Shown: in pieces, positions 1-8,581 of the stretch
Position numbering within the stretch: the first letter of the stretch is position 1
Layout: every line of letters begins with the position of its first letter
DNA from: Paludibacteraceae bacterium
Lineage (GTDB): Bacteria; Bacteroidota; Bacteroidia; Bacteroidales; Paludibacteraceae
Reading direction: 5' to 3'
Length of the DNA stretch: 16,634 bases
Assembly: GCA_023227695.1 (NCBI GenBank)
Contig: JALNVE010000033.1
Location: 1-16,634, forward strand
Made by a program: the position numbers and the translations under genes
Notes under the pieces: model-generated
Told to the model about the DNA's origin: nothing
The model's database searches: none
What the model saw: the letters and a program-made list of their open reading frames with translations, nothing else

Positions 1-1421
1 CCTGTACCTAAAGCGTAAGTATCCCAATCGTTGCTTGTTCCTGTACCTGTGATCGTACACAATTTTGTAGAACCAGAATACAATGTGATCTTAGGATCTC
101 CTGATCCGTTTGACATATTGGCTGAGATTTTATACTCGCCAGCCTCAGCCACATTGATAGTATATTCCAACCATTCCGATGCTGTTGTATAACCAACGGC
201 CATACCGTTGCCAGCCGTTACAACATCAACATAATCGCTAGTACGGAATTCAGCGTCACCTTCATTCTTCTCATCGCTATCTGCGTATGCAGAACCTGCA
301 CCACCTTTATCATAATTCTCAGCCTCAATTTTTCCAGGGATTGAGAATGCTTCTGTATAAGGAGCCTGAGGTTCGTTTACACGAATATTAGTTGAAGCCT
401 CAACCTTAGAACCGTCTTGTAAAGTAGCAGTAGCAGTAGCAGTATGATTACCTGCGGTAGCAGTCCACTTTGTTGACCAAGGAGAAGATGTCAAAGATGC
501 GATGTTATTGCCATCAATTGCAATATCAATTTTTGAAACTGGAGATGTTGTCTCACTCTTCAATGAAAGAGTAACCTCATCACCCTCTTCAAAAGCATCA
601 GTACTCGTTGGAGAATCAAAGCTAATTGAGTTATTGTTAGCATCACCAATCCATACGTTACCATACTTCATGTCGAAAGTACCTGAGCCTGAACCCACCT
701 CGCAAAGGAACTTACAATCGTAAAGAACACCAAGTGTCACACCCATCTGTTCCCATTTTTTGAAGTGTTCTGTAATAGAAATGTGTCCACACTTACGAGG
801 AGTCTTTCTTACTGCGAAACACTGAGTAAATGTAGATGTTCCTGAAATAGAAGGAGCATTTGTACGAGTTCCAACAAACACTTCGTAAGTATCACCATCA
901 AGGGTATAAGTACCTTTAGAATTGGCATTGTAATACAAACCTTGTTGTTTTGCTGTACTTCCAAAGAAAGTATTCTCGACGATGTAATACTCAACCTCGT
1001 TAGGAACTTTTGTCCATCCATAAATACCAATGTAGTTGTAACCACCACCAGTACCAGTAAAATCATAATTAAAATCACAATGAAGATCACCTCCTAAGCC
1101 TGTGTACTTAGGTCCAGTACCCCAGTAAAGACCGATACGGCAAAGAAGATCGTCTGGATTATTCCAATTAGCCTTAAACTGGAACATTCCATCTTGAGCA
1201 GCATACTGCATTGATGCATTAGCACCTGAATTAGTCCACATCTCGTAATTGAAACCTCCTGCAATGGCATGTGTGCCGCCATTTTGAGCGGTCTGTCCAC
1301 TAGACATAGAAGATGTCTTAGAGCACGGGTCTAAAGCAAAAATAGTACTTGACAATAAAAGGAAACATGTCAAGAATGCACCTCTCAGAACGAGATGCAT
1401 CATAAACTTTTTGTTATTCAT
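1..1421 (-). CDS. Secreted GH11 endo-1,4-beta-xylanase with Ig-like and CBM6 modules (3' end beyond window)
   Basis: Hydrolyses internal beta-1,4 bonds of xylan outside the cell. The reading frame is open from the ATG at 1421 to the window edge, giving 473 complete codons without a stop. Residues 1-29 form a signal peptide (basic start, hydrophobic run, ending TIFA). Residues about 45-260 match GH11: YGWT at 134-137, the nucleophile motif VEYYIVE with E144, the stretch GHISITEHF (212-220), and the acid/base glutamate E241 in FLCEVGSGSG. Residues about 264-349 look like a bacterial Ig-like domain (threonine- and serine-rich, strand pattern). From about 356 a CBM6 begins (KIEAENYD at 364-371, the ligand-type aromatic in ASEWLEY at 414-420) and is cut by the window. 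No lipobox is seen, so it is probably released or exported by a C-terminal signal that cannot be seen here. It has its own leader and stands apart from the neighbouring genes. Confidence 0.93.
   Translation of the reverse strand, partial: MNNKKFMMHLVLRGAFLTCFLLLSSTIFALDPCSKTSSMSSGQTAQNGGTHAIAGGFNYEMWTNSGANASMQYAAQDGMFQFKANWNNPDDLLCRIGLYWGTGPKYTGLGGDLHCDFNYDFTGTGGGYNYIGIYGWTKVPNEVEYYIVENTFFGSTAKQQGLYYNANSKGTYTLDGDTYEVFVGTRTNAPSISGTSTFTQCFAVRKTPRKCGHISITEHFKKWEQMGVTLGVLYDCKFLCEVGSGSGTFDMKYGNVWIGDANNNSISFDSPTSTDAFEEGDEVTLSLKSETTSPVSKIDIAIDGNNIASLTSSPWSTKWTATAGNHTATATATLQDGSKVEASTNIRVNEPQAPYTEAFSIPGKIEAENYDKGGAGSAYADSDEKNEGDAEFRTSDYVDVVTAGNGMAVGYTTASEWLEYTINVAEAGEYKISANMSNGSGDPKITLYSGSTKLCTITGTGTSNDWDTYALGT
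424..443. repeat. Short hexamer microsatellite inside the xylanase Ig-like domain
   Basis: The unit GTAGCA is repeated about 3.3 times. On the coding strand it gives alternating Thr-Ala codons (residues about 327-333). Because the unit is six bases, gain or loss of a unit would add or remove two residues without a frameshift. It is probably only a low-complexity strand segment. Confidence 0.6.
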
Positions 1422-1456
1422 TCGTATTTAATTTAAAGTATAAGAAATCAATAAAA

Positions 1457-1464
1457 CAAAACTA
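1457..1464 (-). promoter_or_regulatory. Possible -7 box for the xylanase
   Basis: The minus strand reads TAGTTTTG, matching the Bacteroidetes sigma factor -7 consensus TAnnTTTG, about 36 bases before the start codon. No good TTTG -33 partner is found at the usual spacing, so this rests on one box only. Confidence 0.3.
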
Positions 1465-1675
1465 TTTCTATAATCTCAGAATGTAATGGTTCGTGGTTTT
1501 TGTCACTAACAAATAACAAAAACACTTTTCATGCTTGCAAATTTAAAATAATCTTCATATAAAAAAAATAAAATCGGTTAAATTAACTCTTTCGGTTCAT
1601 TCAAACTCAAATAGATATGTTATGCAACATAAATTCAAAGAAAACAAGATCACCTATACTTTATTTGAGACATAC

Positions 1676-1718
1676 AAAAAATAGCATCATCACTTAGTGT
1701 TTAAAAACAATTGCTATT
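1676..1718 (-). terminator. Possible weak terminator after the transglutaminase-like gene
   Basis: AATAGCA (1680-1686) is the reverse complement of TGCTATT (1712-1718), with a 25-base loop that contains a small nested CACT/AGTG stem, and a run of T follows on the minus strand. The long loop and AT-rich stem make it a weak candidate. Confidence 0.25.
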
Positions 1719-1755
1719 CACAAAGACATCAATTACGATATAAAAGTAGCCTTTT

Positions 1756-2799
1756 TTACTTTTTCTTATACCCTTTTTTACTAACCACAGGCAACGTGAA
1801 ATGTTTATAAGGAACACCGCTAGACATAACGCCTATGGATTTATAATGGGAAGCGATCGTCATTCCGAAACGATCCAAATCATCAGATCCAACTAAAAAA
1901 TACTCAATACTAGTCATCTCTTTAGGCTTAGTCAAGATATCATCCCAAGTAACATCAACGATGTACCAAGAGCCGTCTTCCATAAGAACGTTGTTCCAAA
2001 TATGAGGACCATCAACCATGGTTTTCTCCACAAACTTCATGGTTTTAGCAACCCCTGTCACCTTTATGCAAGGAATGTCAAACCTGTCACAAAAAAGTTT
2101 GAACAGCTTAGCATAACCATCACATACAGATTTGTGTCCATACTTATCCAACATGATACCCGTCAACGTATGGGCTGGAAGGTTTTCTTTCCATTGATAA
2201 GAGGCTAATGCCACAATCGCATCATGAATTATTTTGAGCGAATCATAACGCGTCTTCACAGCAGACATTTTTCCTGCCAATTCATCTTCCATCTTATCAA
2301 GAGCAGAAGAAACAGCGACCACCTCTTTCTTTATACCTTCATAATATGGGAATGGTGCCGCAGTTATATCTGCAATAGAGACTCTGACTGGGGACTTTTT
2401 TGAATTCGTATTTGCCGCATTCACAAAATCAAAAGTGAAATTGATGGTTCCGTCATTTCCTGCAATCCAATAATTCTCTGAATCGTCGAGCGTAAAAGCA
2501 TCCAACGCCCTTACCCTTTGAGCATCCAACCCTTTATAAATGGAAGCTGACTTTGGATGCCAAGCTCCACTCTCATAATCACCATACGTGACTATTGCCG
2601 TTCCGTTTCCTGTCACTGGAATCAGGAGCGGTTTATCAATTGTTACTTGCAAAAGATCCTTACAATTTGCAAAAGCATCATAAATAACCTTCTCCTGGTC
2701 TGTCAATTGATGATAGAAATAACGAAAGCCTCCTGCCCAAAGCGACGAAGGAAGTAACATAAATAAAAGTGTTGATATAATGATGTTTATTCGTTTCAT
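1756..2799 (-). CDS. Secreted transglutaminase-like (papain-fold) protein
   Basis: A 347-residue exported protein with a transglutaminase-like domain. The ATG at 2799 is preferred because it starts a clean signal peptide (MKRINIIIS, hydrophobic core, SSLWA at about 18-22); the longer frame to 2847 adds 16 residues with no export signal. The C-terminal half has the Cys-His-Asp triad of the superfamily: C226 in VCDGYAK, H266 in HIWNNV, D282 in VDVTWDD, followed by the usual YFLVGSD and a distal SHY. In bacteria this fold serves as a protease, amidase or crosslinking enzyme, so the reaction cannot be named. The N-terminal 150 residues are not recognised. It stands alone: a hairpin separates it from the flippase upstream, and 334 bp separate it from the xylanase. 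It may act in the periplasm or at the cell surface. Confidence 0.85.
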   Translation of the reverse strand: MKRINIIISTLLFMLLPSSLWAGGFRYFYHQLTDQEKVIYDAFANCKDLLQVTIDKPLLIPVTGNGTAIVTYGDYESGAWHPKSASIYKGLDAQRVRALDAFTLDDSENYWIAGNDGTINFTFDFVNAANTNSKKSPVRVSIADITAAPFPYYEGIKKEVVAVSSALDKMEDELAGKMSAVKTRYDSLKIIHDAIVALASYQWKENLPAHTLTGIMLDKYGHKSVCDGYAKLFKLFCDRFDIPCIKVTGVAKTMKFVEKTMVDGPHIWNNVLMEDGSWYIVDVTWDDILTKPKEMTSIEYFLVGSDDLDRFGMTIASHYKSIGVMSSGVPYKHFTLPVVSKKGYKKK

Positions 2800-2865
2800 A
2801 TTCTTTATAGCTAAATAATGTACGCAAGGTAAAAAATATTGCTGCAAAAAGAGGTTAATCTATCT

Positions 2866-2895
2866 GAAAAGAATAGAACCATTGACCGCAATGGT
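2866..2895 (-). terminator. Hairpin after the flippase gene, probable terminator
   Basis: ACCATTG (2878-2884) and CAATGGT (2889-2895) form a perfect 7-bp stem with a 4-base loop. On the minus strand it is followed by a T-rich but interrupted tract (2866-2877). It sits 35 bases after the flippase stop and about 80 before the next gene, as a terminator of the envelope cluster would. A protein-binding palindrome for the downstream gene is the alternative. Confidence 0.45.
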
Positions 2896-2929
2896 AAAAT
2901 ATTGAGTTTCTTCAAAAGAGAAAGTCTAA

Positions 2930-4369
2930 CTACAGTTTTTTCTTCAAAAGATCAAGTACCTCTGCAAAAATGGAAGAGCCCAAGAAATAGAGAGAAATAC
3001 AATAGAACAACAAGCCAAATAAAATCTGCATTAGTGTAGTTAGATACAATCCTAATTCAGGTTTCAAAAAATGAATCATATAGATGCCTACTCCCATCAA
3101 AATGGAAACAGAGGCATAAGGTAAAATATCCATCACTTGTTCCTTTATTTTATACGGAAGTAACTTACGCACTGAAAAAGTTCCTATTATATAGGAAATA
3201 AAATATGTCAAGGAGAAAGAGATCAACATCAAATGAATGCTGCTTAAGCAAAACAACAAAGAAACAACAACCAAAACATTTCTTATGGTCTCAATATAAA
3301 AACTTCGGGAGGGATACCCTTTTGCTGTATTAATCGAAATATTCATTGAATGAAGAGGCATGAAAATAGCAGCCACACCTAAAATCCGGAAATAAGGAAC
3401 AATAGGCAACCACTTTGCCGTCAAAGCCACCTCCACCAAATTATCGAAAGCCACACACAAACCCAACATAACAGGAAAAATCACAAAGGCCGTAACACGT
3501 ATCAACTTGCGGAAATAAGCCAATTGACGAGTCTCATCCTGATTCAAACTAGACAAAACAGGATAAGCAACACCACTAACCGTTCCGGATACGACATTGC
3601 TTGGTATCAGATGAAACTTAAATGCCTGTGAATAATATCCCAAATCCTGAGCCGTGAAGTTTCTTCCAATAACTATACTATATATATAACGAACTGTAGT
3701 CATTATAACACTTGAAAAAATCAAAGAGAAACTAAAGCTAAACAGCTCTTTTATCACCTTAAAATCGATGGCAAAAACAGGTTTCCAACTACTAAAAATC
3801 CACAACAGCAAAGATTTGAAACCAGTCTGCATAATGATTTGCCAAGCCAATGCCCAATAACCAAAGTCCTTGAAAATAAAGACAATGGTAAAGATTCCAG
3901 ACAACACTGCAGAGATCAAACTGGCCAATGACAAAACACGAAACTCCAGACGTTGAGTCAACACAATATTCTGTACCAGTCCAAATGAATTCAACACAAT
4001 AGCCAAAAAGAGGAATCGGGATAGGCTCTCCAACTCCGGCATCTTAAAGAACATTGCTATGTATGGAGCAGAGATGAACAAAACCAAATAGATAGCTATA
4101 CTTAAAAGAAAATTAAACAATAGAACAGCCATGTATTCGGCATCTGTATTATTTTTTCTACGAACCATGGCTGAGGTGAAACCACTTTCAACCAAAATAT
4201 TAGACAAAGCGGTAAAGATTGCCAATGCTCCAACATAACCAAAATCCTTTGGAGTCAACAACCTGGCCGTGATTAGCCCTATCAATAAAGCAACCACCTG
4301 AAAACCCACCTTATCCAATGCATTCCAAAAGATGGATTTTTTTGTCTTTTTTCTTAAATCTTCTGTCAT
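2930..4369 (-). CDS. Polysaccharide flippase, PST/Wzx-like (MOP superfamily)
   Basis: A 479-residue inner-membrane protein of the polysaccharide-transporter branch (WzxC-like), expected to flip lipid-linked glycan units to the periplasmic face. The sequence shows a basic cytoplasmic start (RKKTKKS), the family-typical opening FWNALDKVGFQV, ARLLTPKDFGYVG near residues 36-48, and about 12-14 hydrophobic spans along the whole length, ending in LLKKKL. Length is normal for the family. It lies 43 bp after the patatin-like phospholipase and probably shares its transcript. No glycosyltransferases are nearby, so the cargo (capsule, exopolysaccharide or O-antigen-like unit) cannot be inferred from context. 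The ATG at 4369 follows an AT-rich leader without a Shine-Dalgarno sequence. Confidence 0.88.
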   Translation of the reverse strand: MTEDLRKKTKKSIFWNALDKVGFQVVALLIGLITARLLTPKDFGYVGALAIFTALSNILVESGFTSAMVRRKNNTDAEYMAVLLFNFLLSIAIYLVLFISAPYIAMFFKMPELESLSRFLFLAIVLNSFGLVQNIVLTQRLEFRVLSLASLISAVLSGIFTIVFIFKDFGYWALAWQIIMQTGFKSLLLWIFSSWKPVFAIDFKVIKELFSFSFSLIFSSVIMTTVRYIYSIVIGRNFTAQDLGYYSQAFKFHLIPSNVVSGTVSGVAYPVLSSLNQDETRQLAYFRKLIRVTAFVIFPVMLGLCVAFDNLVEVALTAKWLPIVPYFRILGVAAIFMPLHSMNISINTAKGYPSRSFYIETIRNVLVVVSLLFCLSSIHLMLISFSLTYFISYIIGTFSVRKLLPYKIKEQVMDILPYASVSILMGVGIYMIHFLKPELGLYLTTLMQILFGLLFYCISLYFLGSSIFAEVLDLLKKKL

Positions 4370-4412
4370 GCCACAAAATTAGCAAATCTAAGCTAGAGAA
4401 TAAGCCTCAATC

Positions 4413-6677
4413 CTAGAAATTAAATCCGAGGTTTACATAAAATCCATATTCGTCAGTGCATGAAGAATAATACATGGCCAATTCCAAAGGTCCAAAAAGA
4501 GAATCATAACCATAACGGAAACCACTACCCACCAAAGGATCCTTCATCATCATATTAGACAACTCTGAATTCACAAAGGAGGCGTCGCAAGAAAAAATGA
4601 TATAATGGTTTTTCATGATTCGCTGTCGAAGATCCAATTGTAAGATGCTCAAGGCATCGTCAACCATCTCTACATTTCCCAATCCAACGAATGGCATCTG
4701 ATATTGGAAATATCGGCCATACATATATCCACCAATTGTATTTTGATATGGGAAGGGTGTCTGTTCTTGATGAATCAAAACTCTACCTCCAACACCAGGA
4801 ACGATAACTAAGCGTGGAGATAACGGAATCACCTTTTGCCAAAAAGCAAACACATCAACAATAGGTGTTTCCGACTTATAAGTCAACATATTATCCGTAT
4901 GCAAAGAAAACATAAGATTCAGTTTTGACCCTTTCGAAGGATAGATACGTTTATTGTAGGAATCGAAACAACCCTCTGCAAAATAGGTCACATATCCTTC
5001 TGATTTAAATTGATCTTTCTTCTTATCATATTTCTCATTTACAAGGTATTTCTTTTGATCATCGCTATCTTCTGATTTTGTAAGAAAATCTTTGGTATCA
5101 TAGTATTCATATCTTCCGCCTAACCTGATTTTCATCTGCTGAAAAAACACATCATGTAAAGACAATTCACCCATGTGATAATTATATGTCACATTAAATT
5201 GACGTTGACCATTTTGGTAAACATTCACATCATTATATTGAAACATGTAAGCGAGATTCATACCCACTACATCCCTAGTTTTCAAAGAATAATCTCCTCT
5301 CAAAGAGGATCGTTGGCCTAATCGACCCGTCAAAGAAACACTAGAAGGAACAGAAACTGGCAACTGATATGTCACATTCATCAGCATTGCTACATTTTCT
5401 TCCGTATCGTATCGCAGACCAATATTAAAAGAGTTGGTTCTTTTCTCCTCCAAATCAAAATAAAGAATATATCCTTCTGGTGTATAGGTGAAATTATAAT
5501 TGACAGATACGTAATCCATTGTACCATTCAGATAAGCAATGACATCCTTCAATTGCTGCAAAGTAATTTTAACAGAGTCGCCCTCAAGTTTGGTTTTATG
5601 ACGAAGACGATCCTCGTCAAGTTTATCAATACCTGCAAAGACAACCTTTTTAACCCTAACCGTATCATTCTGTCCCCAGATATTATAAGGTTTTGGTTGT
5701 GCTAACGGTACTGTTGTATCAACTCCAATTTTATTCCTCAAGGCTATAAGTTCATCCCATTTTTCCATGGCAGAAGTTTCTCCTCTTATGCAAAGTGTAT
5801 CCACAGCTTCCTTGTTAAAACTTGCTGAGGTATAACCATTGATGTTGACTTTGATATAAACATCAGTGTTCTTAACATTTTCTTCATGTTTAGCTTTACA
5901 AGCGATGGAAACGATCTGATTCAGCACACTGACGAAATTGGTCAATTCATCTTCTTTCACCAAATCATCGCCCAAATCGATACCAATCACATAATCTGCA
6001 CCCATCTCAAGGGCCACATCCACAGGGAAATTATTACGCATACCTCCATCAACCAGCACCATTCCGTTCATGCGGACAGGGTTGAACAATCCAGGAACAG
6101 CCATACTGGCACGCAATGTCTTAAACAAAACACCGCTATGGAAAACAACCTCATTTCCATCCACTACATTAATTGCCACACAAGCAAATTTGCGCGGAAA
6201 CTGATTGAAATCCAAAGAATCATGATAGCCAAAAGTCAACTCGGAGATTTGATTGGTCACATTCTGTGCACGGAACAGACCACCGTCCAACATTTTATCT
6301 GGTTTCTTGAAAGGAATGGACAACACATAGCGTTCCGAACGTTGTTTTTTATCGAACGACTGTTTATCTCGTGACACCTCATCGCTAATCAGATCCTTCC
6401 ATTCCATATTACGGACCAAAGTATCCATTTGGTCTGTTGTATATCCTATAGAATATAAGCCTCCAACAAGAGCACCCATACTCGTACCCACAACAATGTC
6501 AATAGGAATACCTGCTTTCTCAATCACCTTCAAGGCTGTCACATGGGCAACACCCTTCGCTCCTCCTCCGCTTAACACGACGGCAACTTTTTTTCTGCCA
6601 GCCGGTTTCTCTTCAGTCTGAGCAGACAGTGAAAAAGAAAAAACAAATACTGCAATTAAGGCATAAATAAAACGCAT
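4413..6677 (-). CDS. Patatin-like phospholipase with POTRA and outer-membrane barrel (PlpD-like)
   Basis: A 754-residue protein expected to hydrolyse phospholipid acyl bonds, anchored by its own outer-membrane barrel (type Vd architecture). The ATG at 6677 is chosen because it starts a signal peptide (MRFIYALIAVFVF to SLSAQ, about 1-20) and lies 11 bp after the previous stop; the upstream start at 6719 would overlap the preceding gene. Patatin domain at about 30-300: oxyanion loop GGGAKG (37-42), nucleophile S66 in GTSMG, catalytic D210 in DGG. A POTRA-like domain follows at about 338-412 (VKKVVFAGIDKL onward). The rest, to the terminal GFNF ending in aromatic F, is a strand-rich 16-stranded-type barrel. 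It is sandwiched between cardiolipin synthase and a flippase, which suggests envelope lipid turnover. Whether the patatin part is released outside or stays periplasmic cannot be read from sequence. Confidence 0.92.
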   Translation of the reverse strand: MRFIYALIAVFVFSFSLSAQTEEKPAGRKKVAVVLSGGGAKGVAHVTALKVIEKAGIPIDIVVGTSMGALVGGLYSIGYTTDQMDTLVRNMEWKDLISDEVSRDKQSFDKKQRSERYVLSIPFKKPDKMLDGGLFRAQNVTNQISELTFGYHDSLDFNQFPRKFACVAINVVDGNEVVFHSGVLFKTLRASMAVPGLFNPVRMNGMVLVDGGMRNNFPVDVALEMGADYVIGIDLGDDLVKEDELTNFVSVLNQIVSIACKAKHEENVKNTDVYIKVNINGYTSASFNKEAVDTLCIRGETSAMEKWDELIALRNKIGVDTTVPLAQPKPYNIWGQNDTVRVKKVVFAGIDKLDEDRLRHKTKLEGDSVKITLQQLKDVIAYLNGTMDYVSVNYNFTYTPEGYILYFDLEEKRTNSFNIGLRYDTEENVAMLMNVTYQLPVSVPSSVSLTGRLGQRSSLRGDYSLKTRDVVGMNLAYMFQYNDVNVYQNGQRQFNVTYNYHMGELSLHDVFFQQMKIRLGGRYEYYDTKDFLTKSEDSDDQKKYLVNEKYDKKKDQFKSEGYVTYFAEGCFDSYNKRIYPSKGSKLNLMFSLHTDNMLTYKSETPIVDVFAFWQKVIPLSPRLVIVPGVGGRVLIHQEQTPFPYQNTIGGYMYGRYFQYQMPFVGLGNVEMVDDALSILQLDLRQRIMKNHYIIFSCDASFVNSELSNMMMKDPLVGSGFRYGYDSLFGPLELAMYYSSCTDEYGFYVNLGFNF

Positions 6678-6688
6678 AATTATTTTTA

Positions 6689-8116
6689 TTACAATAACGG
6701 ACTGAACAAACGTGCACAAGACTCTTTCAGACGTTGTTTTATCAGTCTATTTTCCCAATCATCTTTATAAACGCGTCTAGAATCAAGCATATCCATATTG
6801 AAGATTTTCTTCATCTTAATAGCCACTTCAGGATCATAAATCAATGCATTCAACTCGAAGTTCTGTTCAAAGCTACGGAAGTCCATATTGGCACTTCCTA
6901 TGGTACAAATCATATCATCAATAACAATGACCTTGCTATGGATAAATCCTTTTTTATAGAATGAAACCTTAACGCCTGCCTTAAACATCTCATTCAGATA
7001 TGAATAAGAACCAATCAGAGTTATCTTGGCATCCGAACGTTCAGGTAAAATCATCTCTACATTTGTTCCGCTCAATGCGGCCGTCTGCAAGGCTGTAATG
7101 ATACTCTCGTTCGGCAAGAAATAAGGAGTCTCTATATAGACATATTTTCGTGCCTGAACGATAGCCATGAAATAGACCTGCATGATACTATCCCATGTTG
7201 TATCAGGACCACTCGATATAATCTGAATCAAACTTGAACCTTTTTTCTCTGGTTTGGGATAGAAAACAGGGTCTGACAAAAGTTTTCGGTTAACAAAATA
7301 CCAGTCAGAAAGAAAAGCTTTCTGCAATCCAGAAACAGCACCACCCTCAATTCTCGAATGAGTATCACGCCATGGACCCCAACTCAAACCTTTCGCATAA
7401 CGGTCTGCAATATTCATACCGCCAGTAAATCCAACCAAACCATCCACTATCAAAATCTTACGGTGATTACGGTAGTTCACTCTACTGCTCAAGAACGGAA
7501 GACCCACCTTCAAGAAACTCATCACTTTAATTCCGGCATCCTCCATCTCAGCAACAGCACTTTTCTTCATCATCCAGCTGCCCACATCATCTATGATGAC
7601 ACGAACTGATACTCCCTCCTTTGCCTTGCGAATCAATATGTCGATGACGCGGCTACCAATCTCGTCAGAAAGGAAGATATAATATTCCATGTGGATATGA
7701 TGCTTGGCTGACTCCAACGCAACTAAAATATCGTCGAACATGGATTTTCCATCCGTATATATCTTGACATCATTGTGTGCATATAGATCAGAATCACAAC
7801 TATTCAAAGCCAAGGAGGCAACATTCCGATATTCTGCCGGAAGACTTTCTTCTGGAATGCTATTAATGTCACAAACAGCATTCGTATTGCGTTTTACCTT
7901 TTGAAGACTACGCCTTGAAATGACGAACTGACGTCTGAAATTTTTCCCAAAAAAGATATAAAAAATGAAACCTACTATAGGCAGTAATATCAAAACAACA
8001 ATCCATGCTATGGACTTCACCGGATTTCGGTTCTCCATCAATAGCATAATGATAGTTGTCAGTATAGTGTAAGCATAAACTATAATAACGATTAATGACG
8101 TTATTTCCCAAAGCAT
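6689..8116 (-). CDS. cls: Cardiolipin synthase (two PLD domains)
   Basis: A 475-residue inner-membrane enzyme of the phospholipase D superfamily that joins two phosphatidylglycerols (or a related donor) to make cardiolipin. Two N-terminal membrane spans lie at about 5-26 and 36-56. Both HKD catalytic motifs are intact: H218-K220-D225 in NHRKILIVD with the following GGMN, and H393-K395-D400 in HSKVIVID with the following GSANMD. The C-terminal FRSFEQNFE stretch is typical of the family. Length fits bacterial Cls of the ClsA kind. It is the first gene of a cluster with the patatin-like phospholipase (11 bp) and the flippase. The start at 8116 puts the first membrane span at the N-terminus; there is no clear Shine-Dalgarno sequence. 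Confidence 0.93.
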   Translation of the reverse strand: MLWEITSLIVIIVYAYTILTTIIMLLMENRNPVKSIAWIVVLILLPIVGFIFYIFFGKNFRRQFVISRRSLQKVKRNTNAVCDINSIPEESLPAEYRNVASLALNSCDSDLYAHNDVKIYTDGKSMFDDILVALESAKHHIHMEYYIFLSDEIGSRVIDILIRKAKEGVSVRVIIDDVGSWMMKKSAVAEMEDAGIKVMSFLKVGLPFLSSRVNYRNHRKILIVDGLVGFTGGMNIADRYAKGLSWGPWRDTHSRIEGGAVSGLQKAFLSDWYFVNRKLLSDPVFYPKPEKKGSSLIQIISSGPDTTWDSIMQVYFMAIVQARKYVYIETPYFLPNESIITALQTAALSGTNVEMILPERSDAKITLIGSYSYLNEMFKAGVKVSFYKKGFIHSKVIVIDDMICTIGSANMDFRSFEQNFELNALIYDPEVAIKMKKIFNMDMLDSRRVYKDDWENRLIKQRLKESCARLFSPLL

Positions 8117-8564
8117 TCTAGACCAATTTAAAGTTTATATTGTCAAAATCTCCATCTCTTTTACCCTCAAAAAAAAGTAACAGAAAACAAGATTGTTTCT
8201 TCTAAACAATAACCTTTCTACAAGATGTAGCACTAACAATATTATCAATGAAAGTGTAAATATACAAAATTAGTATGTTTTATTATGCAATGAAAAGGAA
8301 GAAATGCTCGATTTTCGTAATCTTTTTAGAAACAAATAAGATTTTAAGAAGCTGTTTCAATTCTATCTTTATATTATTTGAGATGAGTTTTCCGAGACAT
8401 TTTCAGGGATTTCATGAGAAAAAAACAAACTATCTGACAAATAAAACCGTTCGTAAAACGACATAAAAGGCAGTCGGATAATTACCAAATACTACATTTG
8501 TTTTTATACAATAGGGTTGGCAGAAAATCAAAACTGCTTCTTAATAAAAAGAGAAATTTTAAAT
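8117..8564. other. 448-bp spacer between the DjlA-like gene and cls
   Basis: AT-rich spacer with no gene I can support. On the plus strand an ATG at 8275 opens 63 codons ending at 8466; the product is basic, shows no known motif and has no ribosome site, so I do not call it. A candidate -7 box for cls lies at 8265-8272. CAAAT/ATTTG (8486-8500) forms a small plus-strand hairpin followed by T5. The right edge contains the terminator of the DjlA-like gene. Confidence 0.45.
8265..8272 (-). promoter_or_regulatory. Possible -7 box for the cls-patatin-flippase cluster
   Basis: The minus strand reads TAATTTTG, fitting TAnnTTTG, about 150 bases before the cls start. Only a poor TTG-type partner is found upstream near 8288, so the call is tentative. 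If used, the leader is long (about 140 bases). Confidence 0.3.
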
Positions 8565-8581
8565 CTATAGGATATTTCTCT
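8544..8581 (-). terminator. Intrinsic terminator overlapping the end of the DjlA-like gene
   Basis: On the minus strand AGAGAAAT (8574-8581) pairs with ATTTCTCT (8550-8557), an 8-bp stem with a 16-base loop, followed by a T-rich tract (8544-8549). The 5' arm includes the last codons of the gene and the stop codon sits in the loop, a compact arrangement. Confidence 0.6.

Larger units (their letters stand above)
1422..1755. other. 334-bp AT-rich spacer between the transglutaminase-like gene and the xylanase
   Basis: No convincing ORF lies on either strand. The stretch is strongly AT-rich and should hold the xylanase promoter and leader plus the end signal of the upstream gene. Two sites fit the Bacteroidetes -7 box on the minus strand: 1457-1464 (listed separately) and 1538-1545 (TAAATTTG). 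The first leaves a leader of roughly 30 bases. A long-loop inverted repeat near 1680-1718 is listed as a possible terminator. Confidence 0.5.

Noticed and set aside
424..443. Hexamer repeat as a CRISPR or phase-variation tract
   Set aside because: The units are short, contiguous and without spacers, and the period is a multiple of three, so copy-number change would not switch the frame.
4370..4412. TAGATTTG and TAATTTTG boxes just before the flippase ATG as promoters
   Set aside because: They lie only a few to about fifteen bases from the start codon, too close for a normal leader; AT-rich chance matches are likely.
5886..6374. 162-codon plus-strand ORF
   Set aside because: It lies wholly antisense inside the patatin domain, which has intact catalytic motifs; it is a shadow.
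6678..6719. Longer start for the patatin-like gene
   Set aside because: It would overlap the cls coding end and place 14 extra residues before an otherwise ideal signal peptide.
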